Shown: positions 34,453 to 46,018, counted from the stretch's first letter. The stretch is 64,000 nucleotides of DNA from Armigeres subalbatus (GCF_024139115.2 NC_085140.1:44982180-45046179); one strand, 5' to 3'. Made by a program: numbers and translations. The notes: generated from the sequence alone by a model not told the origin.

Positions 34453-36995
34453 CGGAGGAATTCCCAGAGGAACTTCCGAAGAAATTCCCAGAGGAACTTC
34501 CGAAAGAATTTCCAGAGGAATTTCCAGAGGAACTTCCGGAGGAATTCCCAGAGGAACTTCCGGAGGAATTTCCAGAGGAACTTCCGGAGGAATTTCCAGA
34601 GGAACTTCCGGAGGAATTTCCAGAGGAACTTCCGGAGGAATTTCCAGAGGAACTTCCGGAGGAATTTCCAGAGGAACTTCCGGAGGAATTTCCAGAGGAA
34701 CTTCCGGAGGAATTTCTAGAGGAACTTCCGGAGGAATTTCCAGAGGAACTTCCGGAGGAATTTCCAGAGGAACTTCCGGAGGAATTTCCAGAGGAACTTC
34801 CGGAGGAATTTCCAGAGGAACTTCCGGAGGAATTTCCAGAGGAACTTCCGGAGGAATTTCCAGAGGAACTTCCGGAGGAATTTCCAGAGGAACTTCCGGA
34901 GGAATTTCCAGAGGAACTTCCGGAGGAATTTCCAGAGGAACTTCCGGAGGAATTTCCAGAGGAACTTCCGGAGGAATTTCCAGAGGAACTTCTGGAGAAA
35001 TTCCCGGAGGAACTTCCAAAGAAATTTCCAGAGGAACTTCGAAGAAATTCCCAGAGGAACTTCCGGAGGAATTTCAGAGAACTTCCGGAGGAATTTCCAG
35101 AGGAACTTCGGAGGAATTTCCAGAGGAACTTCGGAGGAATTTCCAGAGGAACTTCCGAAGGAATTTCAGAGGAATTTCGGAGGAATTTCCATAGGAACTT
35201 CCGGAGGAATTTCCAGAGGAACTGCCGGAGGAATTTCCAGAGGAACTTCGGAGGAATTTCAGAGGAACTTCCGGAGGAATTTCCAGAGGAACTTCGGAGG
35301 AATTTCCAGAGGAACTTCCGGAGGAATTTCCAGAGGAACTTCCGGAGGAATTTCAGAGGAACTTCGGAGGAATTTCCAGAGGAACTTCCGGAGGAACTTC
35401 CGGAGGAATTTCCAGAGGAACTTCCGGAGGAATTTCAGAGAAACTTCAGAAGGAATTTCAGAGGAACTTCCGGAGGAATTTCAGAGGAACTTCAGAAGGA
35501 ATTTCAGAGGAACTTCCGGAGGAATTTCCAGAGGAACTTCCGGAGGAATTTCCAGAGGAACTTCCGGAGGAATTTCCAGAGGAACTTCCGGAGGAATTTC
35601 CAGAGGAACTTCCTGAGGAATTTCCAGAGGAACTTCCGTAGGAATTTCCAGAGGAATTTACGGAGGAATTTTCAGAGGAACTTCCGGAGGAATTTCTAGA
35701 GGAACTTCCTTAAGAATTTCCAGAGGAACTTCCGGAGGAATTCCTGGAGGAACTTCCTGAGGAATTCACAGAGGAAGTTCCGGAAGAAAGTCACAGAGGA
35801 ACTTCCGGAGGAATTCGCCCGAGGAACTTCCTTAGGAACTCGCGGAGAAACTTTCGAAGGAATTCCCGGAAGAACTTCCAGAGGAACTTCCGGAGGAATT
35901 CCCAGAAGAACTTCCAGAGGAACTTCGAAGGAATTCCCAGAGGAGCTTCGGAGGAATTCCCAGAGGAACTTGCGGAGGAATTTCCAGCGGAACATGCGGA
36001 GGAATTTCCAGCGGAACTTCGGAGGAATTGCCAGAGGAACTTCCGGAGGAATTGCCAAAGGAACTTCAAGAGGAGTTGCCAAAGGAACTTCCGGAGGAAT
36101 TGCCAGAGGAACTTCCGGAGGAATTCCCAGAGGAACTTCAGGAGGAATTCCAGAGGAATTTCGGAGGAATTCCCAGAGGAACTTCGAAGGAATTCCTCCG
36201 GAATTTCCTCAAGGAATTCCTTGAGAAACTTCCGGAGGAATTCCCGGAAGAACTTCCGGAGTATTCCCGGAGGAACTGCCGGAGGACTTTCCGGAGGAAC
36301 TTCCGAGGAATTCCCGGAGGAACTTCCGGAGGAACTTCCGGAGGAATTCCCGGAGGAACTTCCGGAGGAATTCCGGAGGAACTTCTGGAAGACTTCCCAG
36401 TGCAGCTTCCGGAGGAATTCCCAGAGGAACTTCCGGAGGAATTCCCGAAGGAACTTCCGGAGGAATTCCCGGAGGAACTTCCGGAAGGCTTCCCAGTGCA
36501 GCTTCCGGAGAAATTCCCGAAGAAACTTCCGGAGGAATTCCTGAAGGAACTTCCGGAAGAATTCCCGGAGAAATTTCCGGGGGAACTTACGGAGAATTTC
36601 CCGGAGGAACTTCCACATGAACTCCTGGAGAATCTTCCGGAGGAATTCCTGGAGAAACTTCTGGAAGATATCTCAGCGAAACTTTTAGTGGAATTCCCAG
36701 AGGAACCTTCGAAGGAATTCCCGGAGGAATTCTCGGAGGAACTTCCGGAGAAATTTTTTGGAGGAACTTCCGGAGGAATTTCTCGGAGAAATTTCCAGAG
36801 GAATTCTCGGAGAAATTTCCAGAGGAATTCTCAGAAAAACTTCCAGAGGAACTCCTGGAGGAACTTCCAGATGAGCTCCCGGATGAAGTTCCAAAGGAAC
36901 TACCGGAAGAACTCCCGAAAAAAACATTCGGAGGAACTTCTGAAAGATCTTCCAGTGGAACTCCTGTAAGTTCTTTCAGAAGTATTTCCGGCAGA
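34453..36995 (+). repeat. 24-bp minisatellite array B
   Basis: About 2.5 kb. Roughly 19 near-identical units at 34530-34990 use the GGAGGAATTTCC and AGAGGAACTTCC halves, so this block lost the GAATTC core seen in array A. From ~35000 the units break up through single-base and 3-base deletions, and from ~36200 they change to a GGAATTCCCGG form. A short orientation change occurs at ~36190-36230. A 433-codon plus-strand frame (34398-35699) starts at TTG and contains no ATG. It and the other frames here are not genes. Confidence 0.95.
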
Positions 36996-37129
36996 ACGCC
37001 CGCAGATGAAATTTTAATCGGCGCACAGGTCTACGTAATAGGGGAGAGGGCTTAAAATAATTATTGCCGAGACCACCCTTTAGATCCAAACTTAATATTG
37101 AACATGAGCATGATTTACCTCCCACGGAT

Positions 37130-37346
37130 CTTCTTTTTCTTATTGACATTACATCCACATTAGTAATCTCTTAGCAATTTCACAGTTATTAACTGAGAGG
37201 TTTTAATCCAAGTTACCATTTTAACAGTCGTATATATTGAGGCTAACACCATGATACTTTTATACCTAGGGAAGTCGAGAAACTTTCCAAACCGTATTTT
37301 TTTAGATTGGACCGCGCCTCGTACCGCACGACTGAGGAAGGCCCCT
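37130..37346 (-). mobile_element. Feilai-like SINE, minus strand, internally deleted
   Basis: Read on the minus strand it ends in an AAGAAAAAGAAG tail and TGTAATGTC, preceded by the Feilai-like body (CCTCTCAGTTAATAACTG, AAAGTATCATGG, TTTCTCGACTTCCC). The 5' head survives only as GGGGCCTTCCTCAG, and the B-box region is lost. It lies just beyond the end of array B. Confidence 0.65.
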
Positions 37347-37659
37347 GCCCACAGTTGCTGACTTTGGTATTGCCAGATCAGCTTATACGGAGAACCAACA
37401 AATGATGTTTGGGACTAACATTATTCTCAATGTGTAAAAACTGATAGATGATCCAAAATTGAGCAATACCAGCTCTGTCCGTGATCAATTGAGAAAGGGG
37501 TAGGAAAATGTTGACATGATACTCGCTTTGATGGAAGCCGACGAGTCATCTCTGCTTTCACGAGAAATCACTGGGATATTGAATATAGGCGGCAGGAAAT
37601 ATAGCTTGGTTCGTTTTGGTAAACGATATGCTGTGTGTACCATGAAGATAGTTTGAATG
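37347..37659. other. Spacer before the ~91-bp satellite, nothing recognised
   Basis: About 310 bases between the SINE and the first satellite unit. No gene seen. Confidence 0.35.
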
Positions 37660-39122
37660 TCTGAAGCAGAACAAAATAATGCAGATCTTGAAATCATTCT
37701 GCGGTTTAAAAGGTCTTCGATCGCGCACTAATTATTTTCATTCGAATGATCGACTGTTTATTGTTATTTCAACTTAAAACGGCTACGCAGTCTTTATGGA
37801 TTAAAACAAGATTTCTATTTGTCCTACGTTTCGACACGGGGTTGGCGTCTTCATCAGGGGAAAAATCTCACGTCTTTCCTTGTCTAATGTTTGGTCTTAC
37901 CATAACTGTTTGGTTTGGATATTTATGGTACATTGCTTCGGAAACACTCAATTTGAACATTGATGACACTGGAAAATAACAGAGATTTTCTTTATCAAAC
38001 CGCCTTATTGAACTCCCCCCCCCCCCCCCCTTTTGTGTTTGCAATGAGGCGGTTTGATAAAGAAAATATGTGTTATTTGCCAGTGTCATCAATGTTCACA
38101 TTATGTGTTAAATAAATATTCAAACCAGACAGTTATTGCAAGACCAAACATTAGACAAGGAACAAATATAAGATTTTTCCCCTGATGAAGACACCAACCC
38201 CGTGTCGAAACGTTGGACAAAAATAAATCTTGTTTTAATCCTTAAAGACTGCGTAGCCGTTTTAAGTTGAAACTAATCATTTTCTTTTCGACCGCGCAAG
38301 GCAGAACAAAATAAATAAAGCGGATCTTGAAATCATTCTGCGGTTGCAAACGCAAACGATCTGGCACTAATTATTTTCTTTTCGACCACGCAAAGTAGAA
38401 CAAAATAATACGGATTTTGAGATCATTCTGCGGTTCCAAACGGATTCGATCGCGCTTTAATTATTTTCTTTTCGACCGTACAAGAAAGAAAAAAAAATAA
38501 TGCAATCTTGGAATTATTCTGCAATTTCTAACGCGTTCGATGGCGCACTAATTATTTTCTATTCGACCACGCAAGGCAGAACAAAATAAATAAAACGAAT
38601 CTTGAAATCATTCTGCGGTTCCAAACGCATTCGTTCGCCCACTTATTATTTTCTTTTTGACCACGCAAATCAGAACAAAATAATGCGGACCTTGAGATCA
38701 TTCTGCGGTTCCAAAACGGATTCGATCGCGCTCTAATTGTTTTCTTTTTGATCGTACAAGAAAAAACAAAATAAATAATGCGGATCATGAGATTATTCTT
38801 CAATTCCAAATGCATTCGATCGCGCTGTAATTATTTTCTTTTTGACCGCAAAAAAAAATAATGCGGATCTTGAAATCATTCTGTGGTTCCAAACGCATTT
38901 GTTATTTTCTTATATTTTCTTTTCGACCGTACAAGGCAGAACAAAATAATGCGGATCTTCCAATCATTCTGTGGTTCCAAATACTTTCGATCTAGCACAA
39001 ATTATTTTCTTTTCCACCACGCAAAGCAGAACGGCGAATCTTAAAATCATTCTGCAGATTCAAGCGCATTCGATCGCGCATTAATGATTTTCTTTTCGAC
39101 CGCACAAGTCTGAACAAAATAA
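37660..39122 (+). repeat. ~91-bp satellite with three-unit higher-order period
   Basis: Units of 80-95 bp start with an AAGGCAGAACAAAATAAT-like block, continue GCGGATCTTGAAATCATTCT, then CCAAACGCATTCGATCGCGC and TAATTATTTTCTTTTCGACC. Starts lie near 37664, then 38297, 38392, 38481, 38570, 38665, 38754, 38847, 38928, 39020 and a partial unit at 39103. The gap between the first two is a foldback insertion. Units 38297-38569 and 38570-38842 match in order (an AAATAAATAAA type, a CGGATTCGATCG type, an AAGAAA type), so a ~273-bp three-unit block is itself duplicated. Confidence 0.85.
37740..38274. mobile_element. ~535-bp palindromic foldback inserted in the satellite
   Basis: The arms at 37767-38010 and 38042-38273 are near-perfect inverted copies (AACTTAAAACGGCTACGC, ACGTTTCGACACGGGGTTGG, TCTTCATCAGGGGAAAAATC, TTTATCAAACCGCCT). 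The loop is ~30 bases and includes a run of 16 C at 38015-38030. The satellite unit is cut between AATTATTTTC (37730-37739) and AATCATTTTC (38275-38284), which look like an imperfect 10-bp target duplication. A related arm fragment is nested at 1775-1885. No coding sequence. Confidence 0.88.
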
Positions 39123-39480
39123 GCGACTCTCTATATCTAAATGCTCTCTATGTCGATGGTTTGCTCGGACCCTCCAATCTACAATAAATTTTTGCTTTCT
39201 ACATCTTGGATATGGATATGGAGGTTTCTCGATGCACTTTGGTCATATTTTGTTCCGGATTGTCTCTCACTATGTCGATATATTCGAATTTTTAGGCTAC
39301 TGGACCACCTTCGGGACAATAAAAAAACACATCAAAGACACACACATCAATACATTGATTTGTTGTCGTTTTTCATAGCAACGAGCTTTTTTCGACCTAG
39401 TACCCATTTCAATTTTCCTTCTGTTCCTCGATCTCTCCCTATCTCGATGGTCCGTTCAATATCGAGATGTGGAGAGTAGA
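39123..39480. mobile_element. pogo/Tigger-like MITE, second copy
   Basis: The left end GCGACTCTCTATATCT and the right end ATCGAGATGTGGAGAGT are imperfect inverted repeats with TCGAT motifs between. It is collinear with the fragment at 6912-7108. The right end runs without a gap into TAGACTAGCTCAG, the tip of a foldback fragment, so the two elements abut or overlap by a few bases. Confidence 0.65.
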
Positions 39481-40040
39481 CTAGCTCAGCCTTGTATGTG
39501 GAGAAAAATCGGTTGACGAATTCTACGGGGCACCTTCCAGGATTGTACCTTTGGGTGATAACCTTAGACACTCTTTCATTCCAAAAATTGGTTTAGTATG
39601 TCCGATTGAGCCAGAATTGCAACAAATGTAGTTGATATGTTAAATATCAATATTGGCATTACATCACCACACTGGGACAGAGCCGCCTCGCAGCTTAGTG
39701 TTTATTAAGCACTTCCACAGTTATTAACTGCGAGGTTTCTAAGCTAGGTTATCATTTTTGGATTCGTATATCATGAGGCTAACACGATGATACTTTTATG
39801 CCCAGGGAACTCGAGACAATTTCCAATCCGAAAATTGTTTAGACCGGCACCAGGAATCGAACCCAGCCACCCTCAGCATGGTCTTGCTTTGTAGCCGAGC
39901 ATTTTATCGTAAGGCTAAGGAGGGCCCAAAAAAGATCTATTCTACAGAACATTATACGATGATTAAAGGAACTTTTATACAGTTTCTAGATTATTGAATA
40001 GGAATTAGGTTGTGTACTTTGGAATTAATAATTGATTACC
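39477..40040. mobile_element. Foldback fragment of the 26.7-kb family, split by a SINE
   Basis: The tip TAGACTAGCTCAG, the TGTGGAGAAAAATCGG stretch, TACCTTTGGGTGA and CCGATTGAGCCAGAATTG parallel the left arm of the element at 26695-27381. After the SINE at 39653-39927 the arm resumes with ACAGAACATTATACGATGAT and GGAACTTTTATA. The right arm is missing. So a second copy of that family was hit by a Feilai-like insertion and lost its other half. Confidence 0.7.
39653..39927 (-). mobile_element. Feilai-like SINE, minus strand, near full length
   Basis: Read on the minus strand: GGGCCCTCCTTAGCCTTAC (A-box region), CAAAGCAAGACCATGC, GGTTCGATTCC (B box, near 39850), CCGGTCTAAACAATTTTCGG, TTGTCTCGAGTTCCC, ATCATCGTGTTAGCC, GATGTAATGCCAA. 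Both pol III boxes are readable, so this is the most complete Feilai-like copy in the window. The AAG tail is reduced to almost nothing. It splits a foldback fragment. Confidence 0.85.
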
Positions 40041-41642
40041 ATGAAAATCGTGCGCATGTCATCAAAGTCGGCTGAGAAATGTGTTTTGGCGCGCGCTCAA
40101 ACATAAGTACCTAAATGCACACAACCGGAGACATGACATCTCCTACATTACAAAACATTTGCAATCTTAAATACTGATCATCATGCTGTTCTCATCAAAA
40201 CCATTACTCGGAATGAACTATTTAACCATTTTTACGCCAAACTATTTCCACAAACCCACTGAGACTCATGCGGCGCTGATCGCTCTTCGTCTTCACATGT
40301 TGCATTACAAACTATGAACCGCCCCCTGTGGGAGATTTCGCCTTGAAATTCACACCTTTACCTTTACCATCAATCACGCAGATGCCGTCAACTCTACACC
40401 GAACGCACCCGTCCCGTCCCGTGCTGTGGCCTGTGGATGGCCGTCTGCGGCGAACAATTTGTTTGCATGAACTGCAAACAAGCCCCACAACAAAACACAT
40501 GTGAATTTGATGGCAAATAAAGTTTTGAAATTTTTAGCACCGCGCTGCGCTGCTACCGATCCGACGAGCGCGCGCCCGTGGTTAACGGAGCGATCGGCGG
40601 ATGGGCTTGCCGCTCGGTAGCATCATTTTGCGACGGGTTGAGGGGGTCGCCAATGAGCCTGGTGGGCAACCACCATGGAGTTATCAATCCGGGGATGGCG
40701 AGTTCGATTATTATTCGATAGAGGATTGTTTCAGACATCGCATATATTTGTACTTGCCGCACAATAAGCAAATTTGTGTGATGATAAAATTGTTCAATTA
40801 GACTAAAGTTTAACAAAAAATGTAAATGAAGAGCCCTAAGTCGAATGACTGGTCAAGTTCCATTGGAAATGTAATGTAAGAAACCAACGCAGAGAAAAAG
40901 ATTCAATTGAAGATTTTCGCAGTGTGTGGTGATAATTATCAGTAAAGTCTCACGCTGATGACGGCCACGGAAGGTTGCGGAGCACCGCGAGCGAAGTAAA
41001 CGAACACCATGAGCATAAAGCTATTATTTTCTTCGCAGTTTACCTTTTTTTGCGATCACGATCATTATCATTTCAAGGTGAACCAACACGAAACCACAAC
41101 AAAGTTGTGCAATACGTAGGGTTAAATTTTGTAAATGAATGTTGTTGTAGTTTTCCAAGTTCCAATATCGGATCAATCTACGAAGTGAACATAAATGATA
41201 AAGAGCATCAGTACTATGCAATAACGTTGATTACGCTTGCATAAAAATTCATAATGTCTAAGAAACACGATCCTAAGAATTCTCAACTTGGGACTGGGAA
41301 AATATTCATCTCAAATCTATGATTTGAATATAAGATGAAGTCGCTTTTTACGACAGCGGTCGAGAAATATGTAATAAAATTTTCTAGAATACACTGCGTG
41401 AAAAACATTCACCCTTATTTGAATCTGCGACTGTAACTATCCTTTGTTTCACTTACCCCACAAATTTTCAACAAGATGTTGCTACCAGTCTTTCGTGGTT
41501 ATCCGGGAAACAAAGCTTCCCAACATTACATCGTTTGGTCTGATTTCTGTTTATGCAAAATAGAGGCACCTTATGCAAGTTTCCACAGTAGTTCAATCGA
41601 GCTGACACATGTGCGTCTTCTGTACACTAGCTCTGTTCCAAA
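40041..41642. other. Stretch with no recognised gene
   Basis: 1.6 kb. GC-richer at 40250-40720 with overlapping short frames on both strands (62 codons -, 87 codons -, 66 codons +). AT-rich elsewhere. No domain or repeat ends recognised. Confidence 0.4.
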
Positions 41643-41650
41643 CTGAGCAC

Positions 41651-42312
41651 TAGGGTGGCTCAAAAAACACTTTTTCAAATTTTTTGATGGGCCGCCCTCT
41701 TATTCGGCTCTATTTGATGCCCTGGGCGGTGCTAAACTCGTTGGAAGTTTATATGGAGAAATGTATGCAGAAACATCCAAAAACAGCGATTTGCAGTTGG
41801 ACGGCACAATTTACGATCAAGAACAATGATACTCATTCAGCTCTTGTAGAATTAAATACAGAATGCTATGCTGAAAACCGCGAGAAGATTAGAGTTTATT
41901 AGGTAAAGATATTAGCATTTTACTGGAGTGTTGTAGGGGTGAATTTATTTCTTTTCAAAGGTAGAAGAAACGAAATTTGTTCAAACCCCACTTCAGAGAA
42001 ATGCTAATAACTTAGCCGGGCAATCTTCTCGCGGTTTTCTGCATAACATTCTGTATGTAATTCTTCAAGAACTGAATGAGTATCATAGTTCTTCATCGTA
42101 AGTTGTGCCGTCCAACTGCAAATCACTGTTTTTGGATGTTTCTGCATACATTTTTGCATATAAACTTCCAACGAGTTTAGCACCGCCCAAACGTTGACCG
42201 ATTTGGCTGAAATTTTGTCCAGAGCATAAGGGCATCAAATAGAACCGAATAAGAGGGCGGCCCATCAAAAAAATTGAAAAAAGTTTTTCCCATACTAATT
42301 TGAGCCACCCTA
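41651..42312. mobile_element. 662-bp foldback element with exact 8-bp target duplication
   Basis: The tips are TAGGGTGGCTCA and its exact complement. The arms are about 290 and 330 bp (41651-41945 and 41985-42312), sharing GATGGGCCGCCCTCTTATTC, CGTTGGAAGTTTATATG, CATCCAAAAACAG and AAAACCGCGAGAAGATT. CTGAGCAC precedes (41643-41650) and follows (42313-42320). This fits hAT-type insertion. Short frames inside (72 codons +, 87 codons -) mirror each other because the arms are inverted copies, and they are not genes. Confidence 0.93.
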
Positions 42313-42659
42313 CTGAGCACCCATATAATTCACGAAATTGAGGCAATAAAAGCTTACTTCATAGAAAGAGTGGTACATTGTAGACACAAAATCGTTAGCC
42401 CTGTTCACTACCGGTTATCTTCATGCCTTTCGATGATGAGGTACGTTATTTTGTATACAGACTTGAATAATTCATTCAATATTATCGATTTTACCTATTT
42501 AAAATAAATATTTTGGAGGAAGATGTTTCATTTTTTCACATGACAAAACGGAAAAGGGTGAAATAATAACATTATAAAAATAAAATGAATTGTAGATTGA
42601 ACTTTGAAGTAGGTAAACTGCTCCGTCTTCCATCTCTCTGAACATATATTCATCTCAAC
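42313..42659. other. Spacer between two foldback elements
   Basis: AT-rich, ~350 bases. Nothing recognised. Confidence 0.35.
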
Positions 42660-44597
42660 GCACAATGGTCAGATTCGTCAAATTTCACGATCGATAACTC
42701 TAAAAGCATCTGTGCTAGGATTTTGACGTCTTCAGAAGAAATGATCTACAAGAAGAGATCTATTTTTGGTGTTGGTTGTCATTAGGGTGGCCCTTCGGTG
42801 AAATTTTTTTGGAAATGTATTTTTTACCCTTTTGAGTTAGGAGTTCATATAATTCTACAAAGTTGTAGAGAATTTAATTCTAAGCATTTTTGCTTAATAA
42901 ACATTTATTTTATCTCATATAGGTAATGTTTTATGACAAAATTACTAAATTTAGATAGGGTGGTCCCGAAAAAAATAGTTTTAGCGTCCACTTTCATCAA
43001 TTCAGAATATTTTCAAAAACTGTCTTAGCATCGCTTCACGGTCTTTGGATGGCGCATCTTTTGGTTACATAAGACGGCTGATAGCTTCATTTTCAAGCAT
43101 ATTATAAGCGTTTTTTCATGAAAAAGTGATATTTTTTAACCATTCTACTGAAGCTAGTAGCAAATATAAGCAAAAAATTCAATCGTTATGTGAAAGTATA
43201 CATGCAGGCCCATCAAATCCATGGTATTTCATTTGTACATGTTTGTCCACTTTTGTTTGATAATCATATTAGTTCTGTATGAAAATCAGCTATTCCATGG
43301 GAAACACATATACCATATCTCTGATTTTCGCAATATTTGGTAGAATCATTCTTTTTCGAAAATAAATAAACTCACTTTTTAATTTTGTCCGATTTCGATC
43401 CAGGGTGGTCAAAAAAATCAACATTTCAGAAAAAAAAAATTTTAAAACATAATATTTGAACTACTGGACCTATTATCAATGTTCATGGAATCACATGTAG
43501 TCATTGGCGACCCTCACTTAGAAACTGTGAAAATAAAATTATTCTACGAATGAGCCATGAAAAATCAACTTGAATTTTATGATTTTGTATTTCGCCATAA
43601 AAATAGCGCTCTTAAGCATATATTTCATGAAAACCCCTTGAAAATCGTTCCAGTAGTTAAAATGTCAAAATGATTTTTCGACTTCTTTTCGACACGAGTT
43701 GATTCAAATATTTTAGATAAAGAACGATTCTTTGTGGGCTTTGTGGCCGTGCGGTTAGCGCCGTCAATCGTCTAGAGGCATGGACTATGTAGCGTGGCTC
43801 GATTCCCGCCTCGGTAAGAAGGAAACTTTTCGTGATCGAAAAATTCTCCACCCCACTGGGTATTATGTGTCCTGTCAGTTGTCTAGGTGTTAAGTGTTCA
43901 GTCTCTACGACCTCTGGTCGAAGACGGTGTTCTTGTCTTTTATTCTACCAAATATTGTGAAAATCCAAAAGATGATATATGTGTTTCACCCTAATTTTTC
44001 GTACAAAAATAATACTATCGTCAAACAAAAGCGGACAAAGATGGACAAATGAAATACCATGGATTTGATGGGCTAATTTTGCTAATATTTGCTACTAGCT
44101 GCAGTAGAATGCTCAGAAAATATCACTTTTTCATGAAAAACGCTTATAATATGCTTAAAAATGAAGATATCAACTATCTTATGTAACCAAAGTTGCGCCA
44201 TCCAAAAAACCGTGAAGCGATGCTAAGACAGTTTTGAAAATATTCCGAATTGATGAAAGTGAAAGCTAAAAACTATTTTTTCGGGACCACCCTATCTAAA
44301 TTTAGTAATTTTGTCATAAAACATCACCTATATGAGATAAAATAAATGTTTATTTAGCAAAAATGCTTAGAATTAAATTCTCTACAACTTTGTAGAACTA
44401 TATGACATCCTAACTCAAAAGGGTAAAAAAATACTTTTCTAAAAAAAATTCACCGTAGGGCCACCCTAATGACAACTTACACCAACAATAGATCTCTTCT
44501 TATAGATCATTTCTTCTGAAGACGTCAAAGCTCTAGCACTGGTGGTTTTCGAGTTATCGATTTATGTCGTGAAATTTGACAAATCCAACCATTGTGC
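42660..44597. mobile_element. 1.94-kb foldback element with 650-690-bp arms
   Basis: The arms 42660-43347 and 43943-44597 are inverted copies, with matching blocks such as GACGTCTTCAGAAGAAATGA, TCTACAACTTTGTAGA, CTATCTAAATTTAGTA, GATGCTAAGACAGTTTT and AAATACCATGGATTTGATGG. Inside the arms AGGGTGGCCC and its complement (near 42784 and 44467) recall the tip of the 41651 element. The ~595-base middle holds another AGGGTGGTC motif and a SINE. No target duplication is clear at the outermost edges, so the true element may begin further in. Confidence 0.85.
43728..43940 (+). mobile_element. tRNA-headed SINE inside the large foldback
   Basis: GTGGCCGTGCGGTTAGCG at ~43744 is A-box-like, and GGCTCGATTCCC at 43796-43807 is B-box-like. 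The non-tRNA body that follows (CACCCCACTGGGTATTATG, GTTAAGTGTTCAGTC) differs from Feilai and from the SINEs at 46.0 and 48.8 kb. It lies in the loop between the arms. The exact ends and a target duplication are unclear. Confidence 0.55.
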
Positions 44598-46018
44598 ACC
44601 GCGAAACAAAGCAATACAGGACCAATTTCATCGCTTCTTTTTGCGACATGTGTGCTCACTGTTGAATAAAATCACAAAAATAAGAAACAAATCAAATACC
44701 TTTTCATTGCTTTGTTTTTCGTGGGATGAATATAGGAGCTATGAGATGAAGTCCAGGAGCAGTAACCCTACTATAAAATAAAACCAATAAGAGAAAGTCC
44801 ATAAATTAGGTAACGCTTACAAAGGGGAGGAGGATCGCGAGATGTGTGACGACCTATACTAAATTTGCAGATGCACCACACAAAGTGTTGGGGGCGGCTT
44901 TAAAATGGTCCATTTTTGCATTACTCAATCTAAGGATCTTCTCCATTGAAACACTTTTTAAATCACCAGAGAAAACCAAGGGATCTAGAATGCAGTGCAG
45001 ATATACATATAAACGAACAATTATAACAGAGTACGTAGGTTGAGGTTTTGCGGTTTTCCTCGGTAGCGCATCAGTTGCGAACTTCTACCTTTGCAAGGTT
45101 CGTTGCAGTGAGATTTGTGTAGCAAGCAGCACGTTGCAGCTTTGCTATACGAGAACAACGTTTGCGGTTACGTTGGGCAGCAGTAATCGAGATGGGAACA
45201 GGCTTCCGTTCGGCCCGAAGAAGAATAAGACGCAACACGTGAATAGTATGAAATTTCACATCATGAGAACACTTTATGTACTTCTTGATCATACCCGGGG
45301 AGTAATGGTTCCCTGGCAGAAGAAGGTCAACCGTGGGTAATAATGATGGTTCTTGGGATAATTACTTGGGCGGTTCGCTTGTTCTTGCTATTCACAGCCA
45401 TCGTGCACCCGTGGTAGAGGTTTGAATATTGAACCAACAATAACCAATACAACCGCCACGGCCACCATTAACCAACGGGGAAAATTGTAATGACTGGGCT
45501 GTTTATTGTTGTTCGCCGACTATAATGGCGGTATCGTATCTAATCGCGGTCCGTTGGAGAACAATGGTGGGGGTGGTAATGATGGGACAAGAAAGTAATT
45601 ACAAGAGGAACAACAAGTTCTTTTATATGATGAAAAAAAATTGACTCAATGACTGCTTCACGTTTCGTCGCCATTCAACAACGGTATCGAAACCAAAAGA
45701 ACCAACTAAACATTGACAAATTTCGAAGTGTTTACGTCACGCTGCTAATTTCCGCGATACAAATTACTTTGAATAGAAGTGCAATTTAAACGTTTAGATG
45801 CGATTTAAATATAACTTGCTTTTATTGTTCAACGAAATTCTTCGAGTAGTAGATGAAATTTGATGCTTACCTGAAAATAAAGAAGAGAAATAATAAAAAT
45901 TAGTATTATGTATATAATTGCAAAAATGCAAAATTTTAATAAAACAAAAATATCGAACTACAGACAAAGTTAAGTGCTAGAAGACAAAATTTTAGTTGTT
46001 TGCATGAAATTTATGACT
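44598..46018. other. Stretch with no recognised gene
   Basis: 1.4 kb. AT-rich at both ends and GC-richer at 45050-45560, with short overlapping frames. Near 44790-44840 there is a partial end of the TA-flanked MITE type (CCATAAATTAGGTAACGC). No gene recognised. Confidence 0.4.

Noticed and set aside
34398..35699. 433-codon plus-strand frame of (EEFPEELP) repeats
   Set aside because: It starts at TTG, contains no ATG, and lies wholly in the 24-bp array, where other frames are also open.
41684..42346. Small ORFs of 72 codons (+) and 87 codons (-)
   Set aside because: They are mirror images in the two arms of a foldback element and carry no known domain.
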